Assembly: GCA_963630635.1 (NCBI GenBank)
Contig: CAVGOA010000020.1
Location: forward strand, 1 to 37,223
Source: Paratractidigestivibacter sp963630635
Lineage (GTDB): Bacteria; Actinomycetota; Coriobacteriia; Coriobacteriales; Atopobiaceae
DNA: 37,223 bases
Direction: 5' to 3'
Both the position numbers and the translations under genes were made by a program. This document shows, in pieces, positions 7,631 through 14,937 of this stretch. The number at the start of each line of letters is the position of its first letter. The stretch's first letter is position 1. The notes below the pieces were generated by a model. The model was not told where the DNA came from, searched no databases, and worked only from the letters and a program-made list of their open reading frames with translations.

Positions 7631-7670
7631 CCCCCGACGCCGCAGTTGCGGCTCGGGGGTTTGTTTTGTT
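7631..7670 (+). terminator. intrinsic terminator after tRNA-Val
   Basis: CCCCCGA(c)GCCGCA pairs with TGCGGCTCGGGGG around a 2-nt apex, with one bulged C, followed by TTTGTTTTGTT. It ends the tRNA-Val transcript 11 bp past the CCA and isolates it from rph. Confidence 0.9.
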
Positions 7671-7715
7671 GGTCGGCCGCCGCGCGGGCGGCAACGGCGA
7701 GAAGGGCTAGCGGGC

Positions 7716-8468
7716 ATGGCTACCACAGATAACCAGGAGTTGGAAATAAAGCGCAGCTACGGGCGTGCGTTTGACGAGATGCGCCCGGTGGTCTTGACGC
7801 CCGGCGTTATGAAGAACGCGGCCGGCTCGTGCCTGGCCGAGTTTGGCGACACGCGCGTCTTGTGCAGCGCGACCGTTGAGGAGGGCGTGCCCAAATGGCG
7901 CAAGGGGCAACACGCCGGCTGGGTCACCGCCGAGTACGCGATGCTTCCCGCGTCAACCAACCGCAGGTCAAAGCGTGAGTACAACGGACGCAAGGGCCGC
8001 AGCATGGAGATTGAGCGCCTGATTGGGCGCAGCCTGCGCTCGGTTTGCCGCATGGATCGCTTGGGCGAGGTCACCATCACGCTGGACTGCGACGTTATCC
8101 AGGCCGATGGCGGCACCCGCACGGCCTCGATCACCGGCGCATGGGTGGCGCTGCACGGGGCGCTGATGAGCCTGGTCGATGCCGGCAAGCTGCCGCGCCT
8201 GCCGCTGATGGGCCAGGTAGCTGCGATTTCTGCCGGTATCGTGGGTGGCCAGGCGCTTCTTGACCTGGACTACCCTGAGGATTCCCACGCCGACGTGGAC
8301 CTTAACCTGGTGGGCACCGGCGACGGCGGAATCGTGGAGGTGCAGGGCACCGGCGAGCGCTCGACTTTGACCCGCGCTCAGCTGGACGAGCTGCTTGACC
8401 TGGGCCAGGCGGGCATCGCAAAGCTTATCGAGGCGCAGTCGCAGGCCACCGGGTACGGACTGGGCTAG
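7716..8468 (+). CDS. rph: ribonuclease PH
   Basis: Phosphorolytic 3'-5' exoribonuclease that trims tRNA 3' ends. 250 residues, matching the family. Typical segments: RSYGRAFDEMRPV, GDTRVLCSATVEEGVP, WVTAEYAMLPASTNRR, GRKGRSMEIERLIGRSLRS, TLDCDVIQADGGTRTASITGAW (written here only as landmarks DCDVIQADGGTRTASI) and a C-terminal GTGERSTLTRAQLDELLDL. The ATG at 7716 follows GGCGAGAAGGG about 10 nt upstream, usable as a ribosome binding site though somewhat far. It lies directly after a tRNA gene, fitting its role, but the two are separated by a terminator. rdgB, its usual neighbour, is 3.9 kb away on the opposite strand. Confidence 0.97.
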   Translation: MATTDNQELEIKRSYGRAFDEMRPVVLTPGVMKNAAGSCLAEFGDTRVLCSATVEEGVPKWRKGQHAGWVTAEYAMLPASTNRRSKREYNGRKGRSMEIERLIGRSLRSVCRMDRLGEVTITLDCDVIQADGGTRTASITGAWVALHGALMSLVDAGKLPRLPLMGQVAAISAGIVGGQALLDLDYPEDSHADVDLNLVGTGDGGIVEVQGTGERSTLTRAQLDELLDLGQAGIAKLIEAQSQATGYGLG

Positions 8469-8501
8469 GCCCGGGGCTGCCAGGCGCTACTAAAAACGCC
8501 A

Positions 8502-8637
8502 GCGCGACTTATCCCGTTTTAAACCCAACTTTACTGAGTAGCAAAGGCCTTAGCAGCGACGTTTGCCCAGTTGGCAGCATCGACTGTCAGGCCGTCTACT
8601 TGAGGTTTCTAGATTTATAGCGGGATAAGTCACGCCA
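8502..8637. repeat. 134-bp inverted-repeat element, copy B
   Basis: The ends pair as GACTTATCCCG (8506-8516) with CGGGATAAGTC (8621-8631), extending outward and inward with about 19 of 22 positions matched. The internal landmarks are the same as in the element at 3972-4105 (opposite orientation): GAGTAGC, exactly 16 nt, ACGTTTGCCCAGTTGGC (8559-8575), CTACTTGA, ATTTA. The end sequences differ from copy A (ATCCCG versus TTCGTGG cores), yet both copies keep pairing. It lies in the spacer between convergent rph and the alcohol dehydrogenase gene. No coding potential. Confidence 0.72.
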
Positions 8638-8697
8638 GCTTTTACGAAGGCCTGCGCAAGGGGCCATTCGGCCCGCGGCGACGACCGCAAGCCACCA

Positions 8698-8734
8698 AAA
8701 TGCCCGCCAAACCGCGACGGTTTGGCGGGCATTT
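8698..8734. terminator. bidirectional intrinsic terminator
   Basis: A perfect 16-bp stem, AAATGCCCGCCAAACC (8698-8713) and GGTTTGGCGGGCATTT (8719-8734), around the 5-nt loop GCGAC, with A/T ends on both sides. It serves the convergent rph (plus) and alcohol dehydrogenase (minus) genes. Confidence 0.9.
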
Positions 8735-8779
8735 CTCGCTGCGACGGCCGTCAAGCCGCCGCGCGCTTGCTAGTAAAGA

Positions 8780-9994
8780 CTAGAACGTGACCGGGGTGTC
8801 GTTGTAGACGCACTCCAGCAGCTGCTCCATCTCCTCCTGCGTGGGCTGACGCGGGTTGGAGCCGGTGCAGGCGTCGGCGATGGCGTTCTTGGCCACCTCG
8901 GACTTCTTGGCCTCGAACTCCTCGTAATCGATGATGGAGGTCTCGGACTTCGCGCCACCCTCGCCGTAGTTCTTGATGCCCTGCGGAATGTTGAGCTTGT
9001 CGTTGAGGTCGCGAATCGCCTGAACCAGAGCATCAACCAGCTCGTCCTCGGTCTCGCCGGCCAGGTGCAGGACCTCCTTGGCAATGTAGGCGTAGCGGGT
9101 CTTAGCCGCGGGATCCTTAGCGTTGAACTGGATGACCTTGCCCAGGTACATGGCGTTGGCGCAGCCATGGATGATGTGGCCGCCCGAGAAAGCGGCGCCG
9201 GTCTTGTGAGCCATGGAGTGAACGATGCCCAGCAGGCCAGAAGAGAAGGCAATGCCGGCGATGCACTGAGCGTCGTGCATGTGCTGGCGGGCCTCCTGGT
9301 CACCCTCGTAGGACTTGGGCAGCCACTCGACGATCTCGCGGATGGCGTGCAGCGCGTTGGCGTCAGTGTACATAGAGTGGACAGTGGAGACGTAGGCCTC
9401 GATGGCGTGGGTCAGCGCGTCCATGCCGGTGTGCGAGCACAGCTTGGCGGGCATGGAGTAGGTGAGCTCGGGGTCAACAATGGCCACGTCAGGGGTGATG
9501 TTGAAGTCGGCCAGCGGGTACTTGATGCCCTTGGCGTAATCGGTGATGACCGAGAAAGCGGTGACCTCGGTCGCGGTGCCAGAGGTCGAAGAGATGGCGC
9601 AGAAGTGGGCCTTCTGGCGCAGCGGCGGGAACGAGAAGGGAACGACGGCCTCCTCGAAGGTCTCCTCGGGGTACTCGTAGAAGAGCCACATGGCCTTAGC
9701 CGCGTCGATGGGAGAGCCGCCGCCAATGGCGATGATCCAATCGGGCTCAAAAGCCTTCATGGCCTCGGCGCCCTTCATGACGGTCTCGACAGAAGGATCA
9801 GACTCGACGCCCTCAAAGAGCTGGACCTCGAAACCGGCCTCCTTAAGGTCGGCCTCGACCTCCTGCAGGAAGCCGCCGCGACGCATGGAGCCGCCGCCAG
9901 AAACGACGATCGCCTTGGAACCCTTGAGGTTCTTGATCTCGTGGCGGGCGCCCTCGCCAAAGTACAGGTCACGCGGATTGGTGAAACGTCCCAT
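8780..9994 (-). CDS. iron-containing alcohol dehydrogenase
   Basis: 404-residue group III (Fe2+) NAD(P)-dependent alcohol dehydrogenase, likely butanol/ethanol type, reducing aldehydes to regenerate NAD during fermentation. GGGSPIDAAK at 91-100 is the cofactor loop and SSTSGTATEVT at 135-145 is typical. The metal ligands are visible as Asp192 and His196 in TGMDALTHAIEAY, His263 in HSMAHKTGAAF and His276 in GHIIHGCANA. An excellent GGAGGAG sits 4 nt before the ATG. Single gene, ending at the terminator 8698-8734. The spacer upstream has a hairpin in the leader (10038-10060) and one TTGTTAA word resembling half of a Rex redox-sensor site; the second half is absent. Substrate cannot be told from sequence. 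Confidence 0.94.
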   Translation of the reverse strand: MGRFTNPRDLYFGEGARHEIKNLKGSKAIVVSGGGSMRRGGFLQEVEADLKEAGFEVQLFEGVESDPSVETVMKGAEAMKAFEPDWIIAIGGGSPIDAAKAMWLFYEYPEETFEEAVVPFSFPPLRQKAHFCAISSTSGTATEVTAFSVITDYAKGIKYPLADFNITPDVAIVDPELTYSMPAKLCSHTGMDALTHAIEAYVSTVHSMYTDANALHAIREIVEWLPKSYEGDQEARQHMHDAQCIAGIAFSSGLLGIVHSMAHKTGAAFSGGHIIHGCANAMYLGKVIQFNAKDPAAKTRYAYIAKEVLHLAGETEDELVDALVQAIRDLNDKLNIPQGIKNYGEGGAKSETSIIDYEEFEAKKSEVAKNAIADACTGSNPRQPTQEEMEQLLECVYNDTPVTF

Positions 9995-10306
9995 AACTCT
10001 CCTCCAATTCTATGCCGACACCCCCGTGCCGGAATTAAAACAGCAGCCTACCTGCTGTTTATTGGTGATAAGAGGTCCGGCTTAGCCCCCCTCGGGCAAC
10101 CGGGTGCAAGTTCACACGCTTACAGTATTGCCTTTTTGTTAACTGGTCTACACCACTTTCTCTCACAGAATTTTTGGCGCCGCTTGCGGAATAGTCACCA
10201 TGTAGAAACTGCGGCGAGAAGGACGACAAATGACGAGATAAGCAGCGACGCCGCGCCAGCGCCGCGCGTTGGGTACCATGGGTGTACGAAGAAAGGACTA
10301 ATACCA
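9995..10306. promoter_or_regulatory. divergent control region of alcohol dehydrogenase and TPR genes
   Basis: 312 bp without a gene, richer in A/T than its surroundings. It holds the inverted repeat AAACAGCAG/CTGCTGTTT (10038-10046 and 10052-10060, loop CCTAC), which on the minus strand is followed by TTAATT and could act as a leader hairpin for the dehydrogenase mRNA. It also has a TTGTTAA word near 10137, a GGCGAGAAGG word (10213-10222), and a weak minus-strand TAGACC-17-TACTGT promoter-like pair around 10124-10152. No regulator-binding site is certain. Confidence 0.45.
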
Positions 10307-11347
10307 GTGGCACACAACGCACGCAAAGAGGACTACCAGCGCCTGGGTCTCGCGTTTTCCCGCTCGCTCGAGCAAATGGAGCCGTTAAGCGCGGCCAAGG
10401 CCTTCGCCAGTTTTGGGCAGCGCTACGCTCAGGACCGCGACGGCTTGCCGCAGACCGACGCCGACCGAGCCTTTAACCTGGTCGCCCTTGCCACAGACGT
10501 CATCGACTACCAGCTTCCCTTTGCAGCCGAGAAGGGCGGCGAGAAGCTCATCGAGCGCGGCCACCAGCTGCTGGGCGAGGCCCTCTCGCTTGACCCCAAC
10601 TGCTTTGACGCACAGCGCATGGAATCCTCGTCGCGCGCCACCTCGATCAGCGAACGCTTTGCTTTTCTCGCCGAGAAGGTCGACGAGGTGCAGCGCACCT
10701 GCGAAGCCGCCCGCGACGCGGCCGTAGACCCGCGCGACCCCGAGCGCAGCGAGTTGGCGGGCGACATCGCCATGCGCCCCTACTGGCGCTGGCTTGCCTG
10801 CATGGCCGAGGAGGCCCTGATCATCGGCCGCAACCACAAGGCGCTTGAGCTGGGCGAACGCCTGCTGGCTAGCGATCCGCACGACTCGTGCGACGTGCGC
10901 TTTACCATGGCCTACGCCTACGCCAAGCTGGAAGACGAGGCCGGGCTGGACGCGCTTGCTTCTCGCTACCCCGCGATTTGCCCCAAGCGCAACGTGCCCG
11001 ACGCCTGGATGAGCCTGGCCAAGATCGCGCTGGCCCACCGTCGCCACGACATGGCGGACGCGCGTCGCCTGGTGGGCGAACTGCTGCAAAACTACCCCAC
11101 CGGCGCCCGGATGCTCATTCGCCAGGGCGAGATTCCCGACGGCGAGTTTAGCCGCCTGTACGTTGAGCCATACAGTGAAGACGAGATCATCCTGGCCGTG
11201 TCCGAGGGCATCGTGCTTTTGCAAGACGGCAACGACCGCAGCGGGCGCGGCGTCTTGGGCACCTGGTTGGCCCAGGTAGTTAGCGAGATGTGCCCCAAGG
11301 CCGCAGCCGCCGAGGCCGCCTGGGAAGCAGAAGAGGAGGCCCGCTAG
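10307..11347 (+). CDS. TPR-like repeat protein, first of a tandem paralogue pair
   Basis: 346-residue, probably cytosolic, all-alpha acidic protein. The GTG at 10307 is chosen because AAAGGA lies 9-10 nt upstream; the frame extends far upstream only as antisense to the dehydrogenase gene. Residues ~145-250 contain helix-turn-helix repeat character of TPR type: MRPYWRWLACMAEEAL, then GRNHKALELGERLLASDP and RFTMAYAYAKLEDEAG. The same layout recurs in the next gene, which overlaps by one base. The pattern resembles bacterial TPR proteins annotated as ST7-like, but that is a resemblance only. No catalytic motif, signal peptide or membrane segment is seen; function unknown, probably protein-protein interaction. 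Confidence 0.8.
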   Translation: MAHNARKEDYQRLGLAFSRSLEQMEPLSAAKAFASFGQRYAQDRDGLPQTDADRAFNLVALATDVIDYQLPFAAEKGGEKLIERGHQLLGEALSLDPNCFDAQRMESSSRATSISERFAFLAEKVDEVQRTCEAARDAAVDPRDPERSELAGDIAMRPYWRWLACMAEEALIIGRNHKALELGERLLASDPHDSCDVRFTMAYAYAKLEDEAGLDALASRYPAICPKRNVPDAWMSLAKIALAHRRHDMADARRLVGELLQNYPTGARMLIRQGEIPDGEFSRLYVEPYSEDEIILAVSEGIVLLQDGNDRSGRGVLGTWLAQVVSEMCPKAAAAEAAWEAEEEAR

Positions 11348-12321
11348 TGGACGCGCGCGAGGAGCTTATCTGCAGGATCGTGAGCCGCCGCCGCGCCGAG
11401 ATCGGCGAGCTTTCGGCCGAGGCGTTAGAAGAGCTGAGGCTGGCCGTCGCGGCCGACCCAGCCGGCAACACCCAGGCCCCCGACGAGGCCGCCTACCTGG
11501 CCTTAGGCACCGCGCTGGGCACCTACGAGGCCTCACGCCACGACGACGACCTGCTGGACGACGAGGAGTACCTCAAGCGCCGCAGCGCCCGCCTGGCCAA
11601 GCTGGCCGCAGCGGCGCAGGCGGCGGCCGAGACGTGCCCTACCTGCAGCGATGCGCGCCTGATCGCGGCGATTGCCGACGACAAGAACCCCGACGGGCTG
11701 CTGGACGCCCTGCTGGAGATCGAGCACGACCTCTACCCGGCAGGTGCTCCGCAAGAGGCCTTTGACCTGGATGAAGACGTGGCGGGAATCGCCGCCCGCC
11801 CATGGCTTCGCCTAAAGGCCGCCATCGCGCGGACCTGCCTTGACGGAGCGCGCGCCAAGATGGCGGTCGCAGCGGCGAACGAGGTCTTTGAGGTCGACCC
11901 GGGCGACTCGCTGGGGGCTCGCTACACCGCAGCCATCGCGTACGCGCGCCTTGAGGACGAGGAGGGCTTTGACGCCCTGGACGCGCGCTTTGCGTTTCAC
12001 GGAAACACCTGGTCAAACCTGGCACGCGTCATCTTGCTGTACAAGCTGGGCCGCATGAGCGCGGCAAGGCGTGCGCTACGCGGCTTTGACGACCTAAGTG
12101 CGGCCGGCGCATACGCCCTGCTCAGACCTTGTTTTGTGGAGCTGTATCTGCCGGACCGCCCGCAGGCAGCGGTGGGCTCGCTCGACGAGGCCTTCATGGC
12201 CGTCCACGAGGCCGACGCCACCATCGTTGACGTACCCGATTTCATTCGCTGGGCCCAGGACCAGGACTGGTTCTTAGCCCACGCCAAGGCCTATGCCGAG
12301 AAGTACGATTTGGACTGGTAA
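11347..12321 (+). CDS. TPR-like repeat protein, second of a tandem paralogue pair
   Basis: 324 residues starting at a GTG that overlaps the previous stop (TAGTG), so translation is almost certainly coupled. RYTAAIAYARLEDEEGFDAL here aligns with RFTMAYAYAKLEDEAGLDAL upstream, and RPWLRLKAAIA with RPYWRWLACMA, showing an old gene duplication. The N-terminal ~120 residues are Ala/Asp/Glu-rich, with one CPTC motif. No enzyme motif, signal or membrane segment. Function unknown; the coupled expression suggests the two products work together, perhaps as a heteromer. There is no plus-strand U-tract after the hairpin 30 bp downstream. Confidence 0.78.
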   Translation: MDAREELICRIVSRRRAEIGELSAEALEELRLAVAADPAGNTQAPDEAAYLALGTALGTYEASRHDDDLLDDEEYLKRRSARLAKLAAAAQAAAETCPTCSDARLIAAIADDKNPDGLLDALLEIEHDLYPAGAPQEAFDLDEDVAGIAARPWLRLKAAIARTCLDGARAKMAVAAANEVFEVDPGDSLGARYTAAIAYARLEDEEGFDALDARFAFHGNTWSNLARVILLYKLGRMSAARRALRGFDDLSAAGAYALLRPCFVELYLPDRPQAAVGSLDEAFMAVHEADATIVDVPDFIRWAQDQDWFLAHAKAYAEKYDLDW

Positions 12322-12344
12322 CCAACCGCCAAGGTCTTCTCAGT

Positions 12345-12379
12345 AGAAAAAAGCCCGGAATCGCAAGGATTCCGGGCTT
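12345..12379 (-). terminator. intrinsic terminator reading minus, downstream of tRNA remnant
   Basis: AAGCCCGGAATC (12351-12362) pairs with GATTCCGGGCTT (12368-12379) around GCAAG. On the minus strand the stem is followed by TTTTTT, so it mainly stops transcripts from the tRNA side; it may also serve the plus-strand TPR operon that ends at 12321. Confidence 0.8.
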
Positions 12380-12387
12380 CTCAGTTA

Positions 12388-12535
12388 AGTGGTGCCCCCA
12401 GCGGGATGTCCGCGTCTTCGCTTGCGCGAATCCGCGCTCGCTGCGGCGCTTCGCGCCTTGCGCGCTACGCTGGAAAACGCTAACGCGTTTCCTCAGCTCC
12501 GCGCCCTGTCGGGTTCGAATCCCGGCTTTCAGCAG
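12388..12535. pseudogene. tRNA-derived remnant around palindromic DNA
   Basis: 12388-12407 is identical to the 20 bp at 12579-12598, the 3' end of tRNA-Glu with CCA and half of the T arm, on the minus strand. The match breaks inside the T arm and is followed by ~100 bp of palindrome-rich GC sequence (for example GGCGC-TTC-GCGCC and GGAAAaCGC-TAAC-GCGTTTCC). It then ends in a plus-strand T-arm-like CGGGTTCGAATCCCG (about 12513-12528). No intact tRNA can be folded. It may be the scar of an integration at a tRNA 3' end or a duplicated tRNA-plus-terminator unit that has decayed. Confidence 0.6.
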
Positions 12536-12540
12536 AAAAG

Positions 12541-12569
12541 GGGCCCGGCACTGTGACGGTGCCGGGCCC
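12541..12569 (-). terminator. intrinsic terminator after tRNA-Glu
   Basis: GGGCCCGGCAC (12541-12551) pairs with GTGCCGGGCCC (12559-12569) around a 7-nt loop. On the minus strand it is followed by CTTTTC. It lies 11 bp past the tRNA-Glu CCA end and closes the tRNA-Leu/tRNA-Glu transcript. Confidence 0.85.
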
Positions 12570-12580
12570 GATTCTTTGAG

Positions 12581-12657
12581 TGGTGCCCCCAGCGGGATTC
12601 GAACCCGCGATATCCACCTTGAAAGGGTGGCGTCCTAGGCCGCTAGACGATGGGGAC
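12581..12657 (-). tRNA. tRNA-Glu (TTC)
   Basis: Acceptor GTCCCCA/TGGGGGC, anticodon stem CCACC/GGTGG with loop CTTTCAA (anticodon TTC, glutamate), T arm GCGGG-TTCGAAT-CCCGC, discriminator A, CCA encoded at 12581-12583. Second in a minus-strand tRNA pair. Confidence 0.95.
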
Positions 12658-12703
12658 GCAAGCGCTCAGTATACCAGATTACCCGGCGCGCGGGCACCTT
12701 AGA

Positions 12704-12788
12704 TGGTAGGGGCAGTGGGACTCGAACCCACAAGCCTTGCGGCGAGAGATTTTAAGTCTCCTGCGTCTGCCAATTCCGCCATGCCCCC
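12704..12788 (-). tRNA. tRNA-Leu (TAA)
   Basis: Class II tRNA: acceptor GGGGGCA/TGCCCCT (terminal G-U), anticodon loop CTTAAAA in stem GGAGA/TCTCT-type (anticodon TAA, leucine), long variable arm around CGCCGCAAGG, T arm GTGGG-TTCGAGT-CCCAC, discriminator A and encoded CCA (12704-12706). It lies 46 bp before tRNA-Glu and 24 bp after the Ppx/GppA stop. Confidence 0.95.
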
Positions 12789-12812
12789 ATAAAAGCGCCC
12801 TGCCAGTTTAGC

Positions 12813-13832
12813 CTATTTAGCAGGCTGTCCGCCACCAGGCTCGAGCGTTTTCATAATTGGCTTCCACACCACGGCAGAAGGCGCGCCCTCAAGGGTGGCC
12901 GCCGCAACCAGCGACAGGCCAAACAACAGGTCGCTTTCGCTTACCGTCAGCTGGTCAAATCCCGTCTGGTCCATAAGCTCCAAAACCGCCGAGGCCCCGC
13001 CCAAGATCACCGGCGCGCGCTTGGCCTGAATGCCGGGCAGCTCGGCGCGCTCGTCGACGGTCAGGGCAGCCAGGCGCGCCTCTAGCTCGGCCACCTTTTG
13101 GCGAGACAAGCGCGCCAGGTGCACGCGAGACGGATCGTAGGGATCCAAGGCCAGGTCAAGGGCCACAAGCGTGGTGACGGTGCCGCCGGTGACCACCAGG
13201 GTTGCGGGCGCATCGGCACCACCCGCCGCAAGGCCGCCGCGCTCGACGGCGGGGGCAAAGTACTCGGCGGCGTAGGCGTGGGCCGCGGCCAGGTCCTTCT
13301 CGCCAGCGGTTGGGGCAGCCGAGAAGAACTTCTCGGTAAGGCGACGGCATCCCACATCCACAGACTCAACGAAGCCCAGGTCAAGGACGTTGCCGTTGAG
13401 GCTGCCGCAGGCAAGCTCGGTCGAGCCGCCGCCGTTGTCGGCCACCAGGATGCGCTGGTCGCGGAAGTCCTGAGCCACGCCCAGGAAGGTGAGGGCGCCC
13501 TCGATCTGCCCGGGGATCACCATGGGCTCCAGGCCCAGGGAAGCCAGGGCCGCGCCCAGCTCGCCGGCGTTCTTTGCGTCGCGGGCAGCGCTGGTCAGCG
13601 TGCAGCAAATGCCCTGGACACCGGCCTCGCGCGCGGCCTCGACGTAGCCGCGGCACGCAAGAAAGACACGCTCCATGGCCTCTTGCTTTAGCACGTGCGA
13701 GGCGTCGACGCCCTCGCCCAGGTTGCAGATGGTGGACTGCTTGCCCAGGCGCGCGACGCGCCCGGCCTCCACGTCGGCGATGGCCAGACGCGCGGTCACG
13801 GTCCCAATGTCGATGCAGGCAACCCTTGTCAC
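12813..13832 (-). CDS. ppx: Ppx/GppA phosphatase family protein
   Basis: 339-residue exopolyphosphatase or guanosine pentaphosphate phosphohydrolase of the actin-like ATPase fold; degrades polyphosphate or pppGpp. ACIDIGTVTARL at 5-16 is the first phosphate loop (usually DIGSNSVRL, so TVTA is a variant). TSAARDAKNAGEL at 80-92, IPGQIEGALTF at 106-116 (Glu111 is the likely catalytic base), VADNGGGSTEL at 130-140 and VTGGTVTTL follow the family order. GTG start at 13832 with GGAGG 6 nt upstream. Short form, lacking the long C-terminal domain of E. coli Ppx/GppA. It is last in a mazG-divIC-ppx unit, 24 bp after the DivIC-like stop, an arrangement seen in other actinobacteria. Confidence 0.88.
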   Translation of the reverse strand: MTRVACIDIGTVTARLAIADVEAGRVARLGKQSTICNLGEGVDASHVLKQEAMERVFLACRGYVEAAREAGVQGICCTLTSAARDAKNAGELGAALASLGLEPMVIPGQIEGALTFLGVAQDFRDQRILVADNGGGSTELACGSLNGNVLDLGFVESVDVGCRRLTEKFFSAAPTAGEKDLAAAHAYAAEYFAPAVERGGLAAGGADAPATLVVTGGTVTTLVALDLALDPYDPSRVHLARLSRQKVAELEARLAALTVDERAELPGIQAKRAPVILGGASAVLELMDQTGFDQLTVSESDLLFGLSLVAAATLEGAPSAVVWKPIMKTLEPGGGQPAK

Positions 13833-13856
13833 GGCAAACCTCCTAAAAGTGGCCGT

Positions 13857-14816
13857 TTAACTGGCCGTATATCCAAAGATCGTGTCGCCCAGCTGGATGT
13901 ACCAGGGGTCTTCTTCCTGCGCCTGGCCGCTGGTCGAGTCGTCGGGCAGACCCTCGACGTTGACGGCCGTCTCGCCGGGAGAAACGTAGCCCTTTTTGCG
14001 GGCCTCGTCCTCGATGCCCTCTTTGGTTTGCAGACGCTCGACGTCGCTTTGCAGGCCGTCGTTACTTTGGGTCAGCGAGTCATAGCTGGACTGCAGGGCG
14101 GTGCCGGTACGCCAGGCTAGGTAGTAGGTCTTGGCCGGCTCGTAGATCGAGACGACAACCACGACAATCGCGGCCAGAACGGCAACAACGACCAGGTGAC
14201 GGCGGCAGAAGTCCTTGACCGAGTTAGCCGCCCCCGTGAAATCGAAGGTCTTCTCACTTGCCGCCGCGTGACGAGAAGAACCCGGCGCGGCCTGGGCATC
14301 GTCGCCGGCCGTGGGGTCGGTGTGGGACGAGGAGAGGTCGCCGCGGCCGCCGGCCGTCGCAAAGCGCAGGGCGCGGGCGTCGGCCTCGGAGCGGTGCGTG
14401 GGACGGGCGGCGCGAGCGGCGGGGTCGGGGGTGGCGGCGGCGCCGGTCCCGGACGCGGCCCCGGCGGCGTTGGCCCCGGTCACGACCGAGAGTGCCGTGG
14501 TCTCCCCCGCCTCTACCTGGCCGTTCTTCTCCGCGCCTTTCTTCCAAAAGGCAAAACCGCGCGAGCTCTTTCCGGCAGCCTTCTGGGCCTTCTTGGCGGC
14601 CTTCTCGGCTTCCTTTTGCTCGCGCTCGGCTTGGGCTTGCTTTTCGTGAGCAGCCTTTCGCGCAGCTACGCGTGCTGCGCCGCGAGCGCTCGTGTGCGTC
14701 TCGGCCTCTTCTTGGCCGCGCACGCTCGCGTCAGCGTCGGGCGCCGCCGAACGGCCCTTGACGTCGGTTCTTTTGGTGGGGCGAAGTGCCCTGGCATTTT
14801 GTGAGGTTTCGGCCAT
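13857..14816 (-). CDS. septum formation initiator (DivIC/FtsB-like) with long cytoplasmic tail
   Basis: 319 residues. One membrane helix at ~208-224 (HLVVVAVLAAIVVVVVSIY) is followed by an extracytoplasmic coiled coil (QSSYDSLTQSNDGLQSDVER) and GYVSPGETAV, the DivIC/FtsB hallmark region. These small bitopic proteins act in the divisome with FtsL and DivIB/FtsQ. The 200 residues before the helix are Ala/Lys/Glu-rich and low-complexity, including an AREQKEAEKAAKKAQKAA-like charged helix, far longer than the few residues in typical FtsB. No clear ribosome binding site precedes the ATG at 14816, so the start is less certain. Between mazG (121 bp upstream) and ppx. Confidence 0.85.
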   Translation of the reverse strand: MAETSQNARALRPTKRTDVKGRSAAPDADASVRGQEEAETHTSARGAARVAARKAAHEKQAQAEREQKEAEKAAKKAQKAAGKSSRGFAFWKKGAEKNGQVEAGETTALSVVTGANAAGAASGTGAAATPDPAARAARPTHRSEADARALRFATAGGRGDLSSSHTDPTAGDDAQAAPGSSRHAAASEKTFDFTGAANSVKDFCRRHLVVVAVLAAIVVVVVSIYEPAKTYYLAWRTGTALQSSYDSLTQSNDGLQSDVERLQTKEGIEDEARKKGYVSPGETAVNVEGLPDDSTSGQAQEEDPWYIQLGDTIFGYTAS

Positions 14817-14937
14817 CGCGCTTGTTTCGTTTCTAGTTTGTGTGCGCCGTGGCCAAGCCGGGCCGACCCGCGCCGAGGTTCCGGCGAGGCCGCTTGCTTG
14901 GCCAACCTATTTATAGCAGATGGGGAGAAGGCCCGGC

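Noticed and set aside
10130..10150. Rex operator upstream of the alcohol dehydrogenase gene
   Set aside because: Only one TTGTTAA half is present; the opposite half and the spacing do not match.
9065..10306. Long plus-strand frame joined to the first TPR-like gene
   Set aside because: Antisense to a clear iron alcohol dehydrogenase; Gly/Val/Leu/Arg-rich pattern typical of GC-rich antisense frames. The TPR-like gene starts at the GTG at 10307.
12388..12535. A third intact tRNA in the tRNA cluster
   Set aside because: The tRNA-like ends lie on opposite strands, and no acceptor, D or anticodon arm can be formed.
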